From contig NZ_FXAT01000011.1 of NCBI RefSeq assembly GCF_900177725.1, positions 1-64,000 on the forward strand: a stretch of 64,000 nt of DNA, read 5' to 3'. Each line of letters starts with the position of its first letter. The first letter of the stretch is position 1. The stretch comes from Paraburkholderia susongensis. Its GTDB lineage: Bacteria > Pseudomonadota > Gammaproteobacteria > Burkholderiales > Burkholderiaceae. The translations under genes were made by a program, and so were the position numbers. The notes beneath the pieces are model-generated. The model did no database searches. It was not told the DNA's origin and saw nothing but the letters and a program-made list of their open reading frames with translations. Shown here piece after piece: positions 17,204 through 26,124 of this stretch.

Positions 17204-19360
17204 ATGACATCAACTAGCCGTCGCCGTTTCCTGCAGACCGTTGCTTCATCCGCGGGCGCCGCCGCCGCGATGACCGCGCTGCCCGAGTCGATTCGCAACG
17301 CACTCGCCGTGCCCGCGTTTTCGCGCACAGGCACGATCCACGATGTCGAGCATATCGTCGTGTTCATGCAGGAGAACCGCTCGTTCGACCACTACCTCGG
17401 CCACATGCGCGGCGTGCGCGGCTACAACGACCGCTTCCCGATTCCGCTGCCGAACGGCCAGACGGTCTGGTATCAGCCGTCGAAGGAAGACGCGACCAAA
17501 CCGGTGCTGCCGTTTCACCTGAATACCGCGACGACCAGCGCGCAATGCGTCGGCGACCTCGATCACTCGTGGTACAAGACCCACGCCGCGATCGACGGCG
17601 GCCGCTACGACCAGTGGCCCGCCAACAAGACCGACATGACGATGGGCTATCACCTGCGCAGCGATATCCCGTTCCATTACGCGCTGGCCGATGCCTTCAC
17701 GGTGTGCGATGCGTACTTCTGCTCGCTGCCGGGACCGACCCACCCGAACCGCTCGTACCTGATGACCGGCATGGTCGATCCGACCGGCACGCTCGGCGGC
17801 CCGCTGCTCGACAACAACGATTGGGTCGACGGCGACGGCCCGCCGAACTATCAGTTGCTTTCGTGGACCACGTACCCGGAGCGCCTGCAAGCCGCGGGCA
17901 TTTCGTGGCAGGTCTATCAGCAGGGTCTGACGGGCGCCGATCCGCTGAACGGCAACTACGGCACCAACATCCTGCAGAACTTCACGAACTTCATCAACGC
18001 GCAGCCGGGCTCGCCGCTCTATGAGCGCGCGCAGACCGTGCGCACGGTCGACGACCTCAAGGCCGACGTGCTCGCGAACCGCCTGCCGCAAGTGTCGTGG
18101 CTGTGCCCGCCGGCCGCGTACTCGGAGCATCCGAGCTACACGCCCGCATACGGCGCCGAATACACGTCGCAGATTCTCGATGCGCTGACGTCGAACCCCG
18201 AGGTGTGGAGCAAGACCGTGCTCTTCATCATGTACGACGAGAACGACGGCTTCTTCGATCACATGGTGCCGCCGCAACCGGCGACGACATCCGCGCAGGG
18301 CAAGTCGACGGTCACGACCGACGGCGAAATCCACAACGTGGTCAATCCGCTGCGCGGCGGCAGCTACACCGCCGACGGCCTGCCGTACGGCCTCGGCCCG
18401 CGCGTGCCGATGACGATCGTCTCGCCGTGGACCAAGGGCGGCTTCGTCTGCTCACAGGTGTTCGATCACACCTCGGTGATCCGCTTCATCGAGGCGCGCT
18501 TCGGCGTGCATGAGCCGAACATCACGGCATGGCGCCGCGCGGTGTGCGGCGACCTGACCACTGCATTCGACTTCCGCACCCCGGACTCGAAGATGCCGCC
18601 GCTGCCCGACACGAGCGACTACAAGAGCATCGCCGACAACCAATGCGCGACGCAGCCGAAGCCGACCGTGCCCGCGACGCTGGGCCCGATCGATCCGCAG
18701 GAAGCGGGCATCCGTTTCGCGCGCGCGTTGCCGTACGAGCTGCATGTGAACGGCGCGGCGAACGCGAACCACAACACGTTCGACATCTCGTTCGGCAATA
18801 CCGGCGAGCAGGGCGCGCATTTCTACGTGTACTCGGCGAATCGCACCGATGGTCCGTGGCGCTATACCGTCGAAGCGGGCAAGTCGCTCAGCGAAACGTT
18901 CGATCTGACCTCGACGAACGGCGTGTATGCGTTCGAAGTGTTCGGCCCGAACGGCTTCGTGCGCAAGTTCGCGGGCAACGTCCAGGCGAAGACGCAAAAC
19001 ACGCATGCCGCCGGCGGGCTCGGGCTCGGTGGCAACAAGCCGGAGCAGCCTGAGGTGAGCGCGCAATACGACGTCGCGAACGGCAACGTGTTCCTCAAGT
19101 TCACCAACAAGGGCGGCGGCATTGCGCGTCTGAACGTGACCGACAACGCGTATGGCGCACGCACGCGCACCGTGCTCGTGCCGCCTGGCGTGCCTATCGA
19201 GGAAGGCTGGGTGCTCGCGTCGAGCCATCACTGGTACGACCTGACGGTGACGAGCAACGACGACACGAGCTTCTCGCGCCGTCTGGCGGGTCACGTCGAG
19301 AATGGCCGGCCGAGTATCAGCGATCCGGCCGCGGTCGCGCCGATGCTCGCGGTGAGCTAA
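17204..19360 (+). CDS. plcN: Non-haemolytic-type phospholipase C, Tat-exported
   Basis: A 718-residue phospholipase C of the PlcN/PlcH family, which splits phosphatidylcholine and related lipids into diacylglycerol and phosphorylated head group, usually to obtain phosphate. The N-terminus carries a twin-arginine signal (SRRRFLQ) with a hydrophobic Ala-rich stretch. The catalytic phosphoesterase domain follows with MQENRSFDHYLG, SLPGPTHPNRSY (nucleophile Thr region) and YDENDGFFDHM. Two C-terminal beta domains of the bacterial PLC type follow (GIRFARALPYELHVNG, and SAQYDVANGNVFL). A hairpin terminator lies directly downstream. Confidence 0.95.
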   Translation: MTSTSRRRFLQTVASSAGAAAAMTALPESIRNALAVPAFSRTGTIHDVEHIVVFMQENRSFDHYLGHMRGVRGYNDRFPIPLPNGQTVWYQPSKEDATKPVLPFHLNTATTSAQCVGDLDHSWYKTHAAIDGGRYDQWPANKTDMTMGYHLRSDIPFHYALADAFTVCDAYFCSLPGPTHPNRSYLMTGMVDPTGTLGGPLLDNNDWVDGDGPPNYQLLSWTTYPERLQAAGISWQVYQQGLTGADPLNGNYGTNILQNFTNFINAQPGSPLYERAQTVRTVDDLKADVLANRLPQVSWLCPPAAYSEHPSYTPAYGAEYTSQILDALTSNPEVWSKTVLFIMYDENDGFFDHMVPPQPATTSAQGKSTVTTDGEIHNVVNPLRGGSYTADGLPYGLGPRVPMTIVSPWTKGGFVCSQVFDHTSVIRFIEARFGVHEPNITAWRRAVCGDLTTAFDFRTPDSKMPPLPDTSDYKSIADNQCATQPKPTVPATLGPIDPQEAGIRFARALPYELHVNGAANANHNTFDISFGNTGEQGAHFYVYSANRTDGPWRYTVEAGKSLSETFDLTSTNGVYAFEVFGPNGFVRKFAGNVQAKTQNTHAAGGLGLGGNKPEQPEVSAQYDVANGNVFLKFTNKGGGIARLNVTDNAYGARTRTVLVPPGVPIEEGWVLASSHHWYDLTVTSNDDTSFSRRLAGHVENGRPSISDPAAVAPMLAVS

Positions 19361-19381
19361 GACGCGCTGGTAGAAGTCGTT

Positions 19382-19419
19382 CGGCATCCTGCTCTGCTCG
19401 TGCAGTGGACAGGATGCCG
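19382..19419 (+). terminator. Hairpin after plcN
   Basis: CGGCATCCTG (19382-19391) pairs perfectly with CAGGATGCCG (19410-19419); the 18-base interior contains a further CTGC/GCAG stem. A run of T starts about 17 bases later. It lies between convergent plcN and the permease gene. Confidence 0.65.
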
Positions 19420-19461
19420 GTTCATTTGACGGCCGTATTTTTTAAGCGTACTTATCGGCGC

Positions 19462-21090
19462 TTATTGGTCGTCGTCGGCATCGAGCTGCAGCAGCGCAGG
19501 CGGCACGCCGGTTCGCGCTCCCCAGTAGTAGATGACGAGGCTGAACAGCGAAACCACGAGCGTGTCATACGGATGCGCGAGCGCGCCCGTGCCGCCGAAA
19601 CCGCCGAAGTAGGACGCCACGATCATCAGCACGTAGAAAGCGATCAGCCACAACGACGACTTCACCTGCTGGCCCAGACTCAAATGCTGCGTCGGCACGA
19701 AACGTCCACACGCAAGGTAGATCACGAACATCACGATCTGCAGACCGAGCAGCCACGACACCGTGCCCCACCCGGACCAGTAGACGATCAACGCGGCCAC
19801 CACGAACGAGAGCGGTCCGATGATCGCCAGCCCGCTGACACGGAACGGCCGGTGCAAACCCGGCGCATTGCGGCGCAGCGCGGCGACCGACACCGGCGCC
19901 ACCGCGTAGCTCAACACGAGCGCGGCGGACACCACGTCGATCAGCGCTTCCCACGACGGAAACGGCAGCGTCCAGAACACCGCGAGCGCGAGAGTCAGCC
20001 ACAGCCCCGCACGCGGAATGCCCGACTTCTCGTCGACGCGCGCGAACACCTTGAAGAACGTGCCGGTGCGCGCCCAGCCGTAGACCACGCGCGGCGTCGC
20101 GTTCATATAGATGTTGCCGCAGCCGCTCGGCGAAATGATCGCGTCGGCCACGACCATATACGCGAGCCAGCCCACACCGAGCGTCAGCGCAATGTCGCGG
20201 TACGGCAGCGAGAACGCCTTGCTCACGTTGTGCCAGCCATCGGCGAGCATCTCGGTCGGAATGCTGCCGATGAACGCGAGTTGCAGCAGCACGTAGATGA
20301 GCGTGGAGAGCAGGATCGACAGGATCAGCGCGATCGGAATCGTGCGCTGCGGATTGCGGACTTCGCTCGCGACCGAGATGATCGGCGTGAGGCCGAGATA
20401 CGCGAAGATCACGCCGCCCGCCGAGACGGCCATCTCGATGCCTGGCAGCCCGAACGGTGCGAAGCCCTGCACGGTCAGATTCTGAGGCTTGAAGAACACG
20501 TACAGCACGACGATCACCGACAGCGGCACGACGAACTTGAACACGCTGATGATGTTGTTCGCGCGCGCGAACGTCTTGACGCTCGAATAATTGAGGTAGA
20601 AGAACAGGCACAGCAACGCGGCCTGCACGAGCCAGCCCACCACGGTCGGACTGCCCGAGCCGTTTTGTGTGAGCCCCGGAAACCATGCCGCCGCATACTG
20701 GCGCGCCGCGACGACTTCAATCGCGATCAGGCTCGAAAACGCGATCAGCGTAACGAAGCCCATCAGGTAGCCGAGCAGCGGCCCATGTGAAAACACCGGA
20801 TAGCGCACCACGCCACCCGCGCGCGGCAGCGCCGCACCGAGTTCGCAATAGACGATGCCGAGCAGCAGCACCGCGAAGCCGCCGACCAGCCAGGAGATGA
20901 TCCCGGCGGGACCCGCGATCGTCGATACGTGACTCGCGGCAAACAGCCACCCGGAGCCGAAAATCGCTCCGAGTCCGATGAACGTGAGATCCGTCAGCGA
21001 GAGTTGTTTCTTGAAGTGGCCTGTGCCCGCATCGTCCGATGCGTGATCGGCCAATTCGAGCGAGTTCTGCAATTTGCCCTGATTCAACAT
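19462..21090 (-). CDS. APC superfamily amino-acid permease
   Basis: A 542-residue inner-membrane permease with about 12 to 14 hydrophobic segments. The first segments carry the APC substrate-binding loop (FIGLGAIFGSGWLFA) and GLTPIISVASEVRNPQRTIP, the conserved glutamate-containing stretch that follows segment 6. A strong AAGGAGA site precedes the ATG at 21090. Upstream lie a long leader with a hairpin and a dapA-like fossil. Downstream of the aspartoacylase-like gene on the same strand, it could import an amino acid or N-acyl amino acid; the substrate is not evident. Confidence 0.9.
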   Translation of the reverse strand: MLNQGKLQNSLELADHASDDAGTGHFKKQLSLTDLTFIGLGAIFGSGWLFAASHVSTIAGPAGIISWLVGGFAVLLLGIVYCELGAALPRAGGVVRYPVFSHGPLLGYLMGFVTLIAFSSLIAIEVVAARQYAAAWFPGLTQNGSGSPTVVGWLVQAALLCLFFYLNYSSVKTFARANNIISVFKFVVPLSVIVVLYVFFKPQNLTVQGFAPFGLPGIEMAVSAGGVIFAYLGLTPIISVASEVRNPQRTIPIALILSILLSTLIYVLLQLAFIGSIPTEMLADGWHNVSKAFSLPYRDIALTLGVGWLAYMVVADAIISPSGCGNIYMNATPRVVYGWARTGTFFKVFARVDEKSGIPRAGLWLTLALAVFWTLPFPSWEALIDVVSAALVLSYAVAPVSVAALRRNAPGLHRPFRVSGLAIIGPLSFVVAALIVYWSGWGTVSWLLGLQIVMFVIYLACGRFVPTQHLSLGQQVKSSLWLIAFYVLMIVASYFGGFGGTGALAHPYDTLVVSLFSLVIYYWGARTGVPPALLQLDADDDQ

Positions 21091-21258
21091 AGGCTTGTCT
21101 CCTTTCTGAATACGTAACAGGCTGCAGACGGGCCGCCGGGTGTTGCTCAAGGAATGCCGGCCGTCGTCCTGCCCGGTGTTGCTCGATGTTTCCTGGTGCC
21201 GCCGCGGATCGCCTTATATTTGTTTTTATTGCCGCGATGCCAGGCATGAAGAGGAGCG

Positions 21259-21282
21259 CCCCGTCCGGTGAGCCGAACGGGG
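21259..21282. other. GC-rich hairpin upstream of the permease gene
   Basis: CCCCGTCCGG (21259-21268) and CCGAACGGGG (21273-21282) pair with one mismatch over 10 bases around a TGAG loop. No T run follows on either strand, so it may be a leader structure rather than a terminator. The 627-base stretch 21091-21717 otherwise holds only the 35-codon fossil described separately. Confidence 0.5.
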
Positions 21283-21303
21283 GCAAGCACTGAAGCGCTC
21301 TAC

Positions 21304-21411
21304 TTAGAGATCTGATTCAGGCAGCGCCGGGCGCGTGATGGCGCGACCACGGTCGCGCGGTTCCTCGCTGAGACCGGGAAACACGCCGCTCCATTGAATA
21401 GCCTTGCTCAC
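21304..21411 (-). pseudogene. Fossil 5' end of a dihydrodipicolinate-synthase-family gene
   Basis: A 35-codon reading frame opens with GTG after a strong GAAGGAG site and encodes SKAIQWSGVFPG, the characteristic N-terminus of DapA-family aldolases/dehydratases (usually continued by AVTT). After the FPG the family similarity stops at once and the frame ends at a TAA after 22 unrelated residues. The rest of the gene is absent; the permease gene follows downstream. I interpret this as the remnant of a deleted gene whose promoter and ribosome site survive, now perhaps serving the permease. It could alternatively be translated as a leader peptide. Confidence 0.5.
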
Positions 21412-21717
21412 TGTGCAGATCTCCTTCGTAAGGGCCGGTCGTGCCGACACACGGTGAAATATGACAATGAGTATCCGGCTTTATGTTCGTGAGGGCTTGG
21501 GCTTTTTCGTAGCCGAAAGAGATTAAATCTGCACAATCGCGATGTGGCGGATTGAACGATCCGGCGGGCTGCGGGTTTTGTATCAAGGCGCTGGCGGGTT
21601 GCCAGGAGCGCCTTGCGCCGCGCCTCGGGCAAACCTCAATGCCGACTCCGGCATAGACGCGCCGCCGTGGTTCGTGACTCGCGCCACGGCGGGCCCGCGT
21701 GATTTGCGCCAATAAGA

Positions 21718-22833
21718 TCAGGCGCCGAGCAGCACTCCGCTCCTGATCGGCCGCGTACCCGTCACGCGGCCGAGCGGCGCGCCGGTCGTGACGAAACGGA
21801 TCGCGCGCCGCATATACAGCACGCCTTCGGTCTGGCTCACGATGGTCGTCGTCTCGTCGGTCAACGGATCGACGATATCGAACAGCGCCTGCCCGGCGCG
21901 AATCGTGTCGCCGATCTTCGCGCGATGCACGAGAATCCCGCTCACCGGCGCATAGAACTGCTCGCTGCCCGCGAGCGGCGTCGCCGCCGAAAGCAACGGC
22001 GGCATCGGCTTCGTCTCGCCGCGAATCGCCTTGCGCCACACGAGGTAGTCGACGAGCGCATCGGCGTCCTGCTGCGCGACTTCGTACGACACGTCGCGCT
22101 GGCCGCGGCATTCGACCGTCACCGCAATCGAGCCGGTCGGCACCGGCTTGCCCGCCGGCATTTGCTGCTGCAAGTTCCACCAGAGCAGGCTATGGGTTTC
22201 GTCGAACGACTCGCCGCCCGAGTTCGTCGCGAGCAACGAAGCCTCGGCGCCGAGATAGCGCGACAACGGCTCGAACTCGGGCCACGCCGTTTCGCTCGTG
22301 TACAGATGCATCGCCGCTTCGAGAGAGCAATGCAGATCGATCACGACGTCCGCATCGAACGAGAGCTTCAGCAACGCCAGTTGCAGCGACTCGAATTCAG
22401 TCAACGGCTTCTGCCGCGCGAGTTCGGCAGCGATCAACTCGCGCACGATGCGCCGGTTCTCGCCGGCGTCGGCACCGAGCGCCTCTTTCGCCTGCTCGAT
22501 CAGCTTCGGGAGCTGCAGGAAATGCCGGTTGAAGTTCTTGCCGCTGCCGAGATCGAAGCGGCCGAGAAACTGGCCGAGCACGTATTGCCCGAGGCCGACC
22601 GGATTCGCGACCGGCACCAGCACGATTTCCGCAGTGAGCGCACCCGCTTTTTCCAGTTCGAGCAGACGGCGCTTGAGTAGCACCGTGGTCAGCATCGCGG
22701 GAGTTTCGTCGGCATGCAGTGACGCCTGGATATAGATCTTCTGCCCGCTATGGGCCGGGCCGAAATGAAACGACACCAGTTCGCGGTGTGTGCCTACAGC
22801 CGGCGAGAGAAGCGGAATCGATTGCCTGTTCAT
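21718..22833 (-). CDS. M14-family succinylglutamate desuccinylase/aspartoacylase-like protein
   Basis: A 371-residue member of the zinc-dependent AspA/AstE branch of M14 peptidases, which hydrolyse N-acylated amino acids. The zinc site is visible: HADE (residues 40-43 region) supplies His and Glu and VIDLHCS the second His; TVECRGQRDVS carries the catalytic glutamate. The C-terminal 110 residues form the beta domain (YAPVSGILVHRAKIGDTIRAGQALF), resembling a biotinyl/lipoyl-like fold. It is followed by the dapA fossil and permease and preceded by a periplasmic binding protein gene, all on the minus strand. Confidence 0.9.
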   Translation of the reverse strand: MNRQSIPLLSPAVGTHRELVSFHFGPAHSGQKIYIQASLHADETPAMLTTVLLKRRLLELEKAGALTAEIVLVPVANPVGLGQYVLGQFLGRFDLGSGKNFNRHFLQLPKLIEQAKEALGADAGENRRIVRELIAAELARQKPLTEFESLQLALLKLSFDADVVIDLHCSLEAAMHLYTSETAWPEFEPLSRYLGAEASLLATNSGGESFDETHSLLWWNLQQQMPAGKPVPTGSIAVTVECRGQRDVSYEVAQQDADALVDYLVWRKAIRGETKPMPPLLSAATPLAGSEQFYAPVSGILVHRAKIGDTIRAGQALFDIVDPLTDETTTIVSQTEGVLYMRRAIRFVTTGAPLGRVTGTRPIRSGVLLGA

Positions 22834-22893
22834 GGATGGAAAGCCGGGAAAATATTAGGAATCTGAATCAATTGTGGAACGCAATGGCGGCGT

Positions 22894-23661
22894 TTAGTCG
22901 CCATAGGGATTGAAGTCGAAGTACTTCTTCGCGATCTGCGCATACGTGCCATCCTTGAGCATCGACGCAATCGCCGCGTTGATCGACGCCTGCACCGCAG
23001 TCTCATCCTTGCGCAGACCGATGCCGACGCCGCGATCGCCCATCGACAACGGCTCGCCGACGAAGGTGAAGCCCTTGCCCGCCGGCGTGCGCAAAAAACC
23101 GATATCCGCTTCGACCGAGCCGAGCAGCGCGCCGTCGAGCCGTCCGTTGCGCAGATCGGCGAACACTTCGTCCTGGCTCTTGTACGCGACCACGTTCGCG
23201 CCGAGCGGCGCCCAGTTCTTCAGCGCATAGCCTTCGAACTGCGTGCCCGATTGCACGCCGATCTGCTTGCCCGCGAGCGCGCTCGCATTCGCCGCGAGCG
23301 GCGAGCCTTGCCGTGCGATCAGCCGCGACTTGAACTGGAAGATCTTCGAGGAAAACAGAATCTGCTGCTCACGCTTTTCGGTAATCGCCATCGAGGACAG
23401 GATCGCGTCGATCTTGCGCGCCTGCAGCGCCGGAATCATGCCTGAGAACTCGAGTTCGACCCATTGGCAATGCGCGTGGATGCGCCGGCAGATTTCGTTG
23501 CCGAGATCGACGTCGAACCCCTGGAAGCTGCCGTCGGGCGCTTTCGCATCCATCGGGGGATAGCTCGGGTCGATGCCCAGACGCAAGGTGGTGGCGTCGG
23601 CGGCAAACGCGCCGCCGCTGAAAGTCAGCGCGGCGCAGAGAATCATCAGCGAAATTTTCAT
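22894..23661 (-). CDS. ABC transporter periplasmic amino-acid-binding protein
   Basis: A 255-residue substrate-binding protein of the lysine/arginine/ornithine-binding class. It has a signal peptide (LMILCAALTFSGGAFA) and the family patterns LRLGIDPSYPPMDAKAPDG, GFDVDLGNEICRR and ILSSMAITEKRE. No permease or ATPase partner lies next to it in the window, so it is an orphan binding protein or serves a distant transporter. The start at 23661 lacks a clear ribosome site; an in-frame alternative lies at 23697. It is divergent from a LysR gene, 115 bases away, which may regulate it and the aspartoacylase-like gene. Confidence 0.88.
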   Translation of the reverse strand: MKISLMILCAALTFSGGAFAADATTLRLGIDPSYPPMDAKAPDGSFQGFDVDLGNEICRRIHAHCQWVELEFSGMIPALQARKIDAILSSMAITEKREQQILFSSKIFQFKSRLIARQGSPLAANASALAGKQIGVQSGTQFEGYALKNWAPLGANVVAYKSQDEVFADLRNGRLDGALLGSVEADIGFLRTPAGKGFTFVGEPLSMGDRGVGIGLRKDETAVQASINAAIASMLKDGTYAQIAKKYFDFNPYGD

Positions 23662-23776
23662 GGGAGGCGGAGTGTGGACGGATGAGGACAGCGCCATCGT
23701 ATGCCTGCGGCGTGCTTCAAAGGAGCCTCATTCGGACTATCATGATCGCTTTTACCGATCACGAAACGGCAGCCCT

Positions 23777-24697
23777 ATGGCGTTGACGATTTCCCAGTTG
23801 CGCGCATTCACGGCCGTCGCCGAGCATGGCAGCATCCGCGCGGCGTCGCGCGCGCTCGGCATGGCGCAAAGCGGCATCACGCAGCAATTGCAGAACCTCG
23901 AATCGATGCTCGGCGCGACGCTCTTCACGCGCACGAATCGCGGCATCGCGCTGACCGCGCTCGGCCAGCGGCTGCTGCAGCGGGCCGGCGCGATTCTCGG
24001 TGAATGCGAGCGCGCCGAAGAGGACGTGCGGCAGTTGCGCGGCGACTACGCGGGCGAGGTCACGTTCGGCATGACGACCGAGCCGCTCGTCGACGCATTC
24101 GCACCCGTGCTGATGGAATTCCGCGCGCGCTTCGAGCGGGTCGCCGTGCATCTGCGCACCGGCACGTCGCGCATGATGATTTCGTGGATCCGCGAAGGCA
24201 CGCTCGATTTCGCGGCCGCGCTCGTGTCGAAACACACGGACACGGCCGATCTGTCGGTCACGCCGCTCTACCCGTCCGATCCGGTCATCGTGTGCCGCCA
24301 GGGTCATCCGAAAGCGGGCGCGCGTTCGCTCGCGGAACTCGTCGATTGCATCTGGGTGACGACGCGCTCGCCGAATCTCACCGAGGAGCCGCGCGTCAAT
24401 CGCCTGAGCCATCTGTTCGAGAGTCACGGCCTGCCACCGCCGAAGATCGTCGCGACCGTCGAGGGGTTGTACGAGACCTTGCACCTGGTCGGCGCGACCG
24501 ATTGTCTGTCGCTCGAATCGTCGGTCGTCGCGAAACGCGGGCCGTTCGCAGACGTGCTCACGACGATTGCCGTGCGCGAACGCGCGGCCGGGCAGAACGT
24601 CTGTTTGCTGCAGCGCGCAGCCGTTCCGCTCACGCCGGCCGCACAGGAATTCGCGACGATGATGGTGTCGTATATGCGCACGGTGCGGGTGCGTTGA
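23777..24697 (+). CDS. LysR family transcriptional regulator
   Basis: A 306-residue LysR regulator. The helix-turn-helix is in residues 1-60 (LRAFTAVAEHGSIRAASRALG, then SGITQQLQNLE), followed by the linker and two-lobe effector domain (GEVTFGMTTEPLVDA). It is divergent from the binding-protein gene at 22894-23661 and converges on lysA. By the usual LysR arrangement it should control the divergent minus-strand genes, probably in response to an amino acid or its acyl derivative; this is inference. Confidence 0.92.
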   Translation: MALTISQLRAFTAVAEHGSIRAASRALGMAQSGITQQLQNLESMLGATLFTRTNRGIALTALGQRLLQRAGAILGECERAEEDVRQLRGDYAGEVTFGMTTEPLVDAFAPVLMEFRARFERVAVHLRTGTSRMMISWIREGTLDFAAALVSKHTDTADLSVTPLYPSDPVIVCRQGHPKAGARSLAELVDCIWVTTRSPNLTEEPRVNRLSHLFESHGLPPPKIVATVEGLYETLHLVGATDCLSLESSVVAKRGPFADVLTTIAVRERAAGQNVCLLQRAAVPLTPAAQEFATMMVSYMRTVRVR

Positions 24698-24722
24698 ACA
24701 TTGGATGCTGGGGGTTCGACGC

Positions 24723-26066
24723 TCAACTCAGTATTTCAAGCGCAAGCAATTCATCGATGCGCTGCCTGCGCCGGATCAACCTCGCGTTGCCCCGCTCGAT
24801 CAACACTTCCGGCGCAAGCGGCCGGCTGTTGTAGTTCGACGACATCGATGCGCCGTACGCACCCGCGTCATGAAACACGATCAAGTCGCCCACGGCGGGC
24901 GCGGGCATCGTCCGGCTCGTCACGACACCGCCTTCGCTCTGTGTGAACACGTCGCCCGCTTCGCACAGCGGACCGGCCACGCTGAACGAGCCGAACGGTG
25001 CATCGCTCGGCGTGCCATCGGGCTTGAGCACGCTCATCTCGTGACGACTGCCGTAGAACGACGGCCGCATGAGATCGTTGAAGCCCGCGTCGACCAGCGC
25101 AAATTCTCGCGCAGGCCGCCGGTTCAGCGCCTGCACCTCGGCGACGAGCACACCCGCCTGCGCGACCAGAAAGCGCCCCGGTTCGATCTCGAGGCGCACG
25201 CGATGCCCGACATGCGCTTCGACGCGCCGGCGCGCATCGTCCCACAAGCGGAAGTAATGCTCGGTATCGATGCCCGGCTCGCCTTCGCGATACGGCACCG
25301 ACAAGCCGCCGCCCGCCGACATCGCTTCGATATCGTGATCGAGGTCCGTCACCGCATCGACCATTGCATCGCAGACTCGCGCGAGATGCACGTAATCGAC
25401 GCCCGAGCCGATGTGCATGTGCAACCCGACGAGCTTGAGGCGATAACGTCGAATGAGATCGAGCGCACGCGGTATCTCGTCGCGCCAGATGCCGTGCTTG
25501 CTATGCTCGCCGCCCGTGTTGGTCTTGTTGCTGTGACCGTGACCGAAGCCGGGGTTGATGCGCAGCCACACGCGGTGGCCTTCGCGCGCGTGCCGGCCGA
25601 GCCGCTCGAGCATGTCGGGCGAGCCGGCGTTGACCGTGATCCGATGTTCGAGCACAGCGGCGAGCGTCGCGCGATCGAGCACATCGGCGGTGAAGACTAT
25701 GCCATCGGGATCGTTGTTCGCCGCCGAGCCAGCCGAGGGTTCGGCCACGGGTCCGGCCGTGGGTTCAGCGCTGAAGCCCGCCGCGAAACAGCGCTCGATT
25801 TCGCCCAAAGAAACCGCATCGACCAGCACACCCTCGTCGCGCATCAGCGTCAGGATATGCACGTTCGAGCACGCCTTCTGCGCGTAGCGAATCGTGTCGA
25901 AACTGCGCAGTTCCTCAATACGCCGGCGAATCGCCTCAGCGTCGTAGACCCACAGCGGCGTGCCGTACCGGCGCGCAAGTTCAGCAAGTTGGTGCGAGTT
26001 GAAAGACGTCACGGTCTGTCCTGCGTCGAAGCAATGCGTTGCAATAGCCGACATCATGCGACGCAT
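24723..26066 (-). CDS. lysA: Diaminopimelate decarboxylase
   Basis: A 447-residue PLP enzyme (fold III) that makes lysine from meso-diaminopimelate. It resembles E. coli LysA closely throughout: YAQKACSN with the PLP lysine at residue 64, HIGSGVDY, the EPGRFLVAQ substrate segment, CEAGDVFTQ with the catalytic cysteine, and the ending GAYGASMSSNYNSRPL. Compared with E. coli, about 16 extra Ala/Glu/Pro/Gly residues are inserted near residues 99-117, before IVFTADV. Starts at 26066, 26057 or 26054 are all possible. The lysR activator is divergent, 58 bases away, as in E. coli. Confidence 0.95.
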   Translation of the reverse strand: MRRMMSAIATHCFDAGQTVTSFNSHQLAELARRYGTPLWVYDAEAIRRRIEELRSFDTIRYAQKACSNVHILTLMRDEGVLVDAVSLGEIERCFAAGFSAEPTAGPVAEPSAGSAANNDPDGIVFTADVLDRATLAAVLEHRITVNAGSPDMLERLGRHAREGHRVWLRINPGFGHGHSNKTNTGGEHSKHGIWRDEIPRALDLIRRYRLKLVGLHMHIGSGVDYVHLARVCDAMVDAVTDLDHDIEAMSAGGGLSVPYREGEPGIDTEHYFRLWDDARRRVEAHVGHRVRLEIEPGRFLVAQAGVLVAEVQALNRRPAREFALVDAGFNDLMRPSFYGSRHEMSVLKPDGTPSDAPFGSFSVAGPLCEAGDVFTQSEGGVVTSRTMPAPAVGDLIVFHDAGAYGASMSSNYNSRPLAPEVLIERGNARLIRRRQRIDELLALEILS

Positions 26067-26124
26067 CCATCATTCAGTAAAATACCTGTTTATCAGCCAT
26101 CCATTCACTTTTGATATACCCATC

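Noticed and set aside
21341..21358. GCGCGACC-AC-GGTCGCGC inverted repeat as a terminator
   Set aside because: The 2-base loop is too small, no T run follows, and it lies inside the short fossil reading frame.
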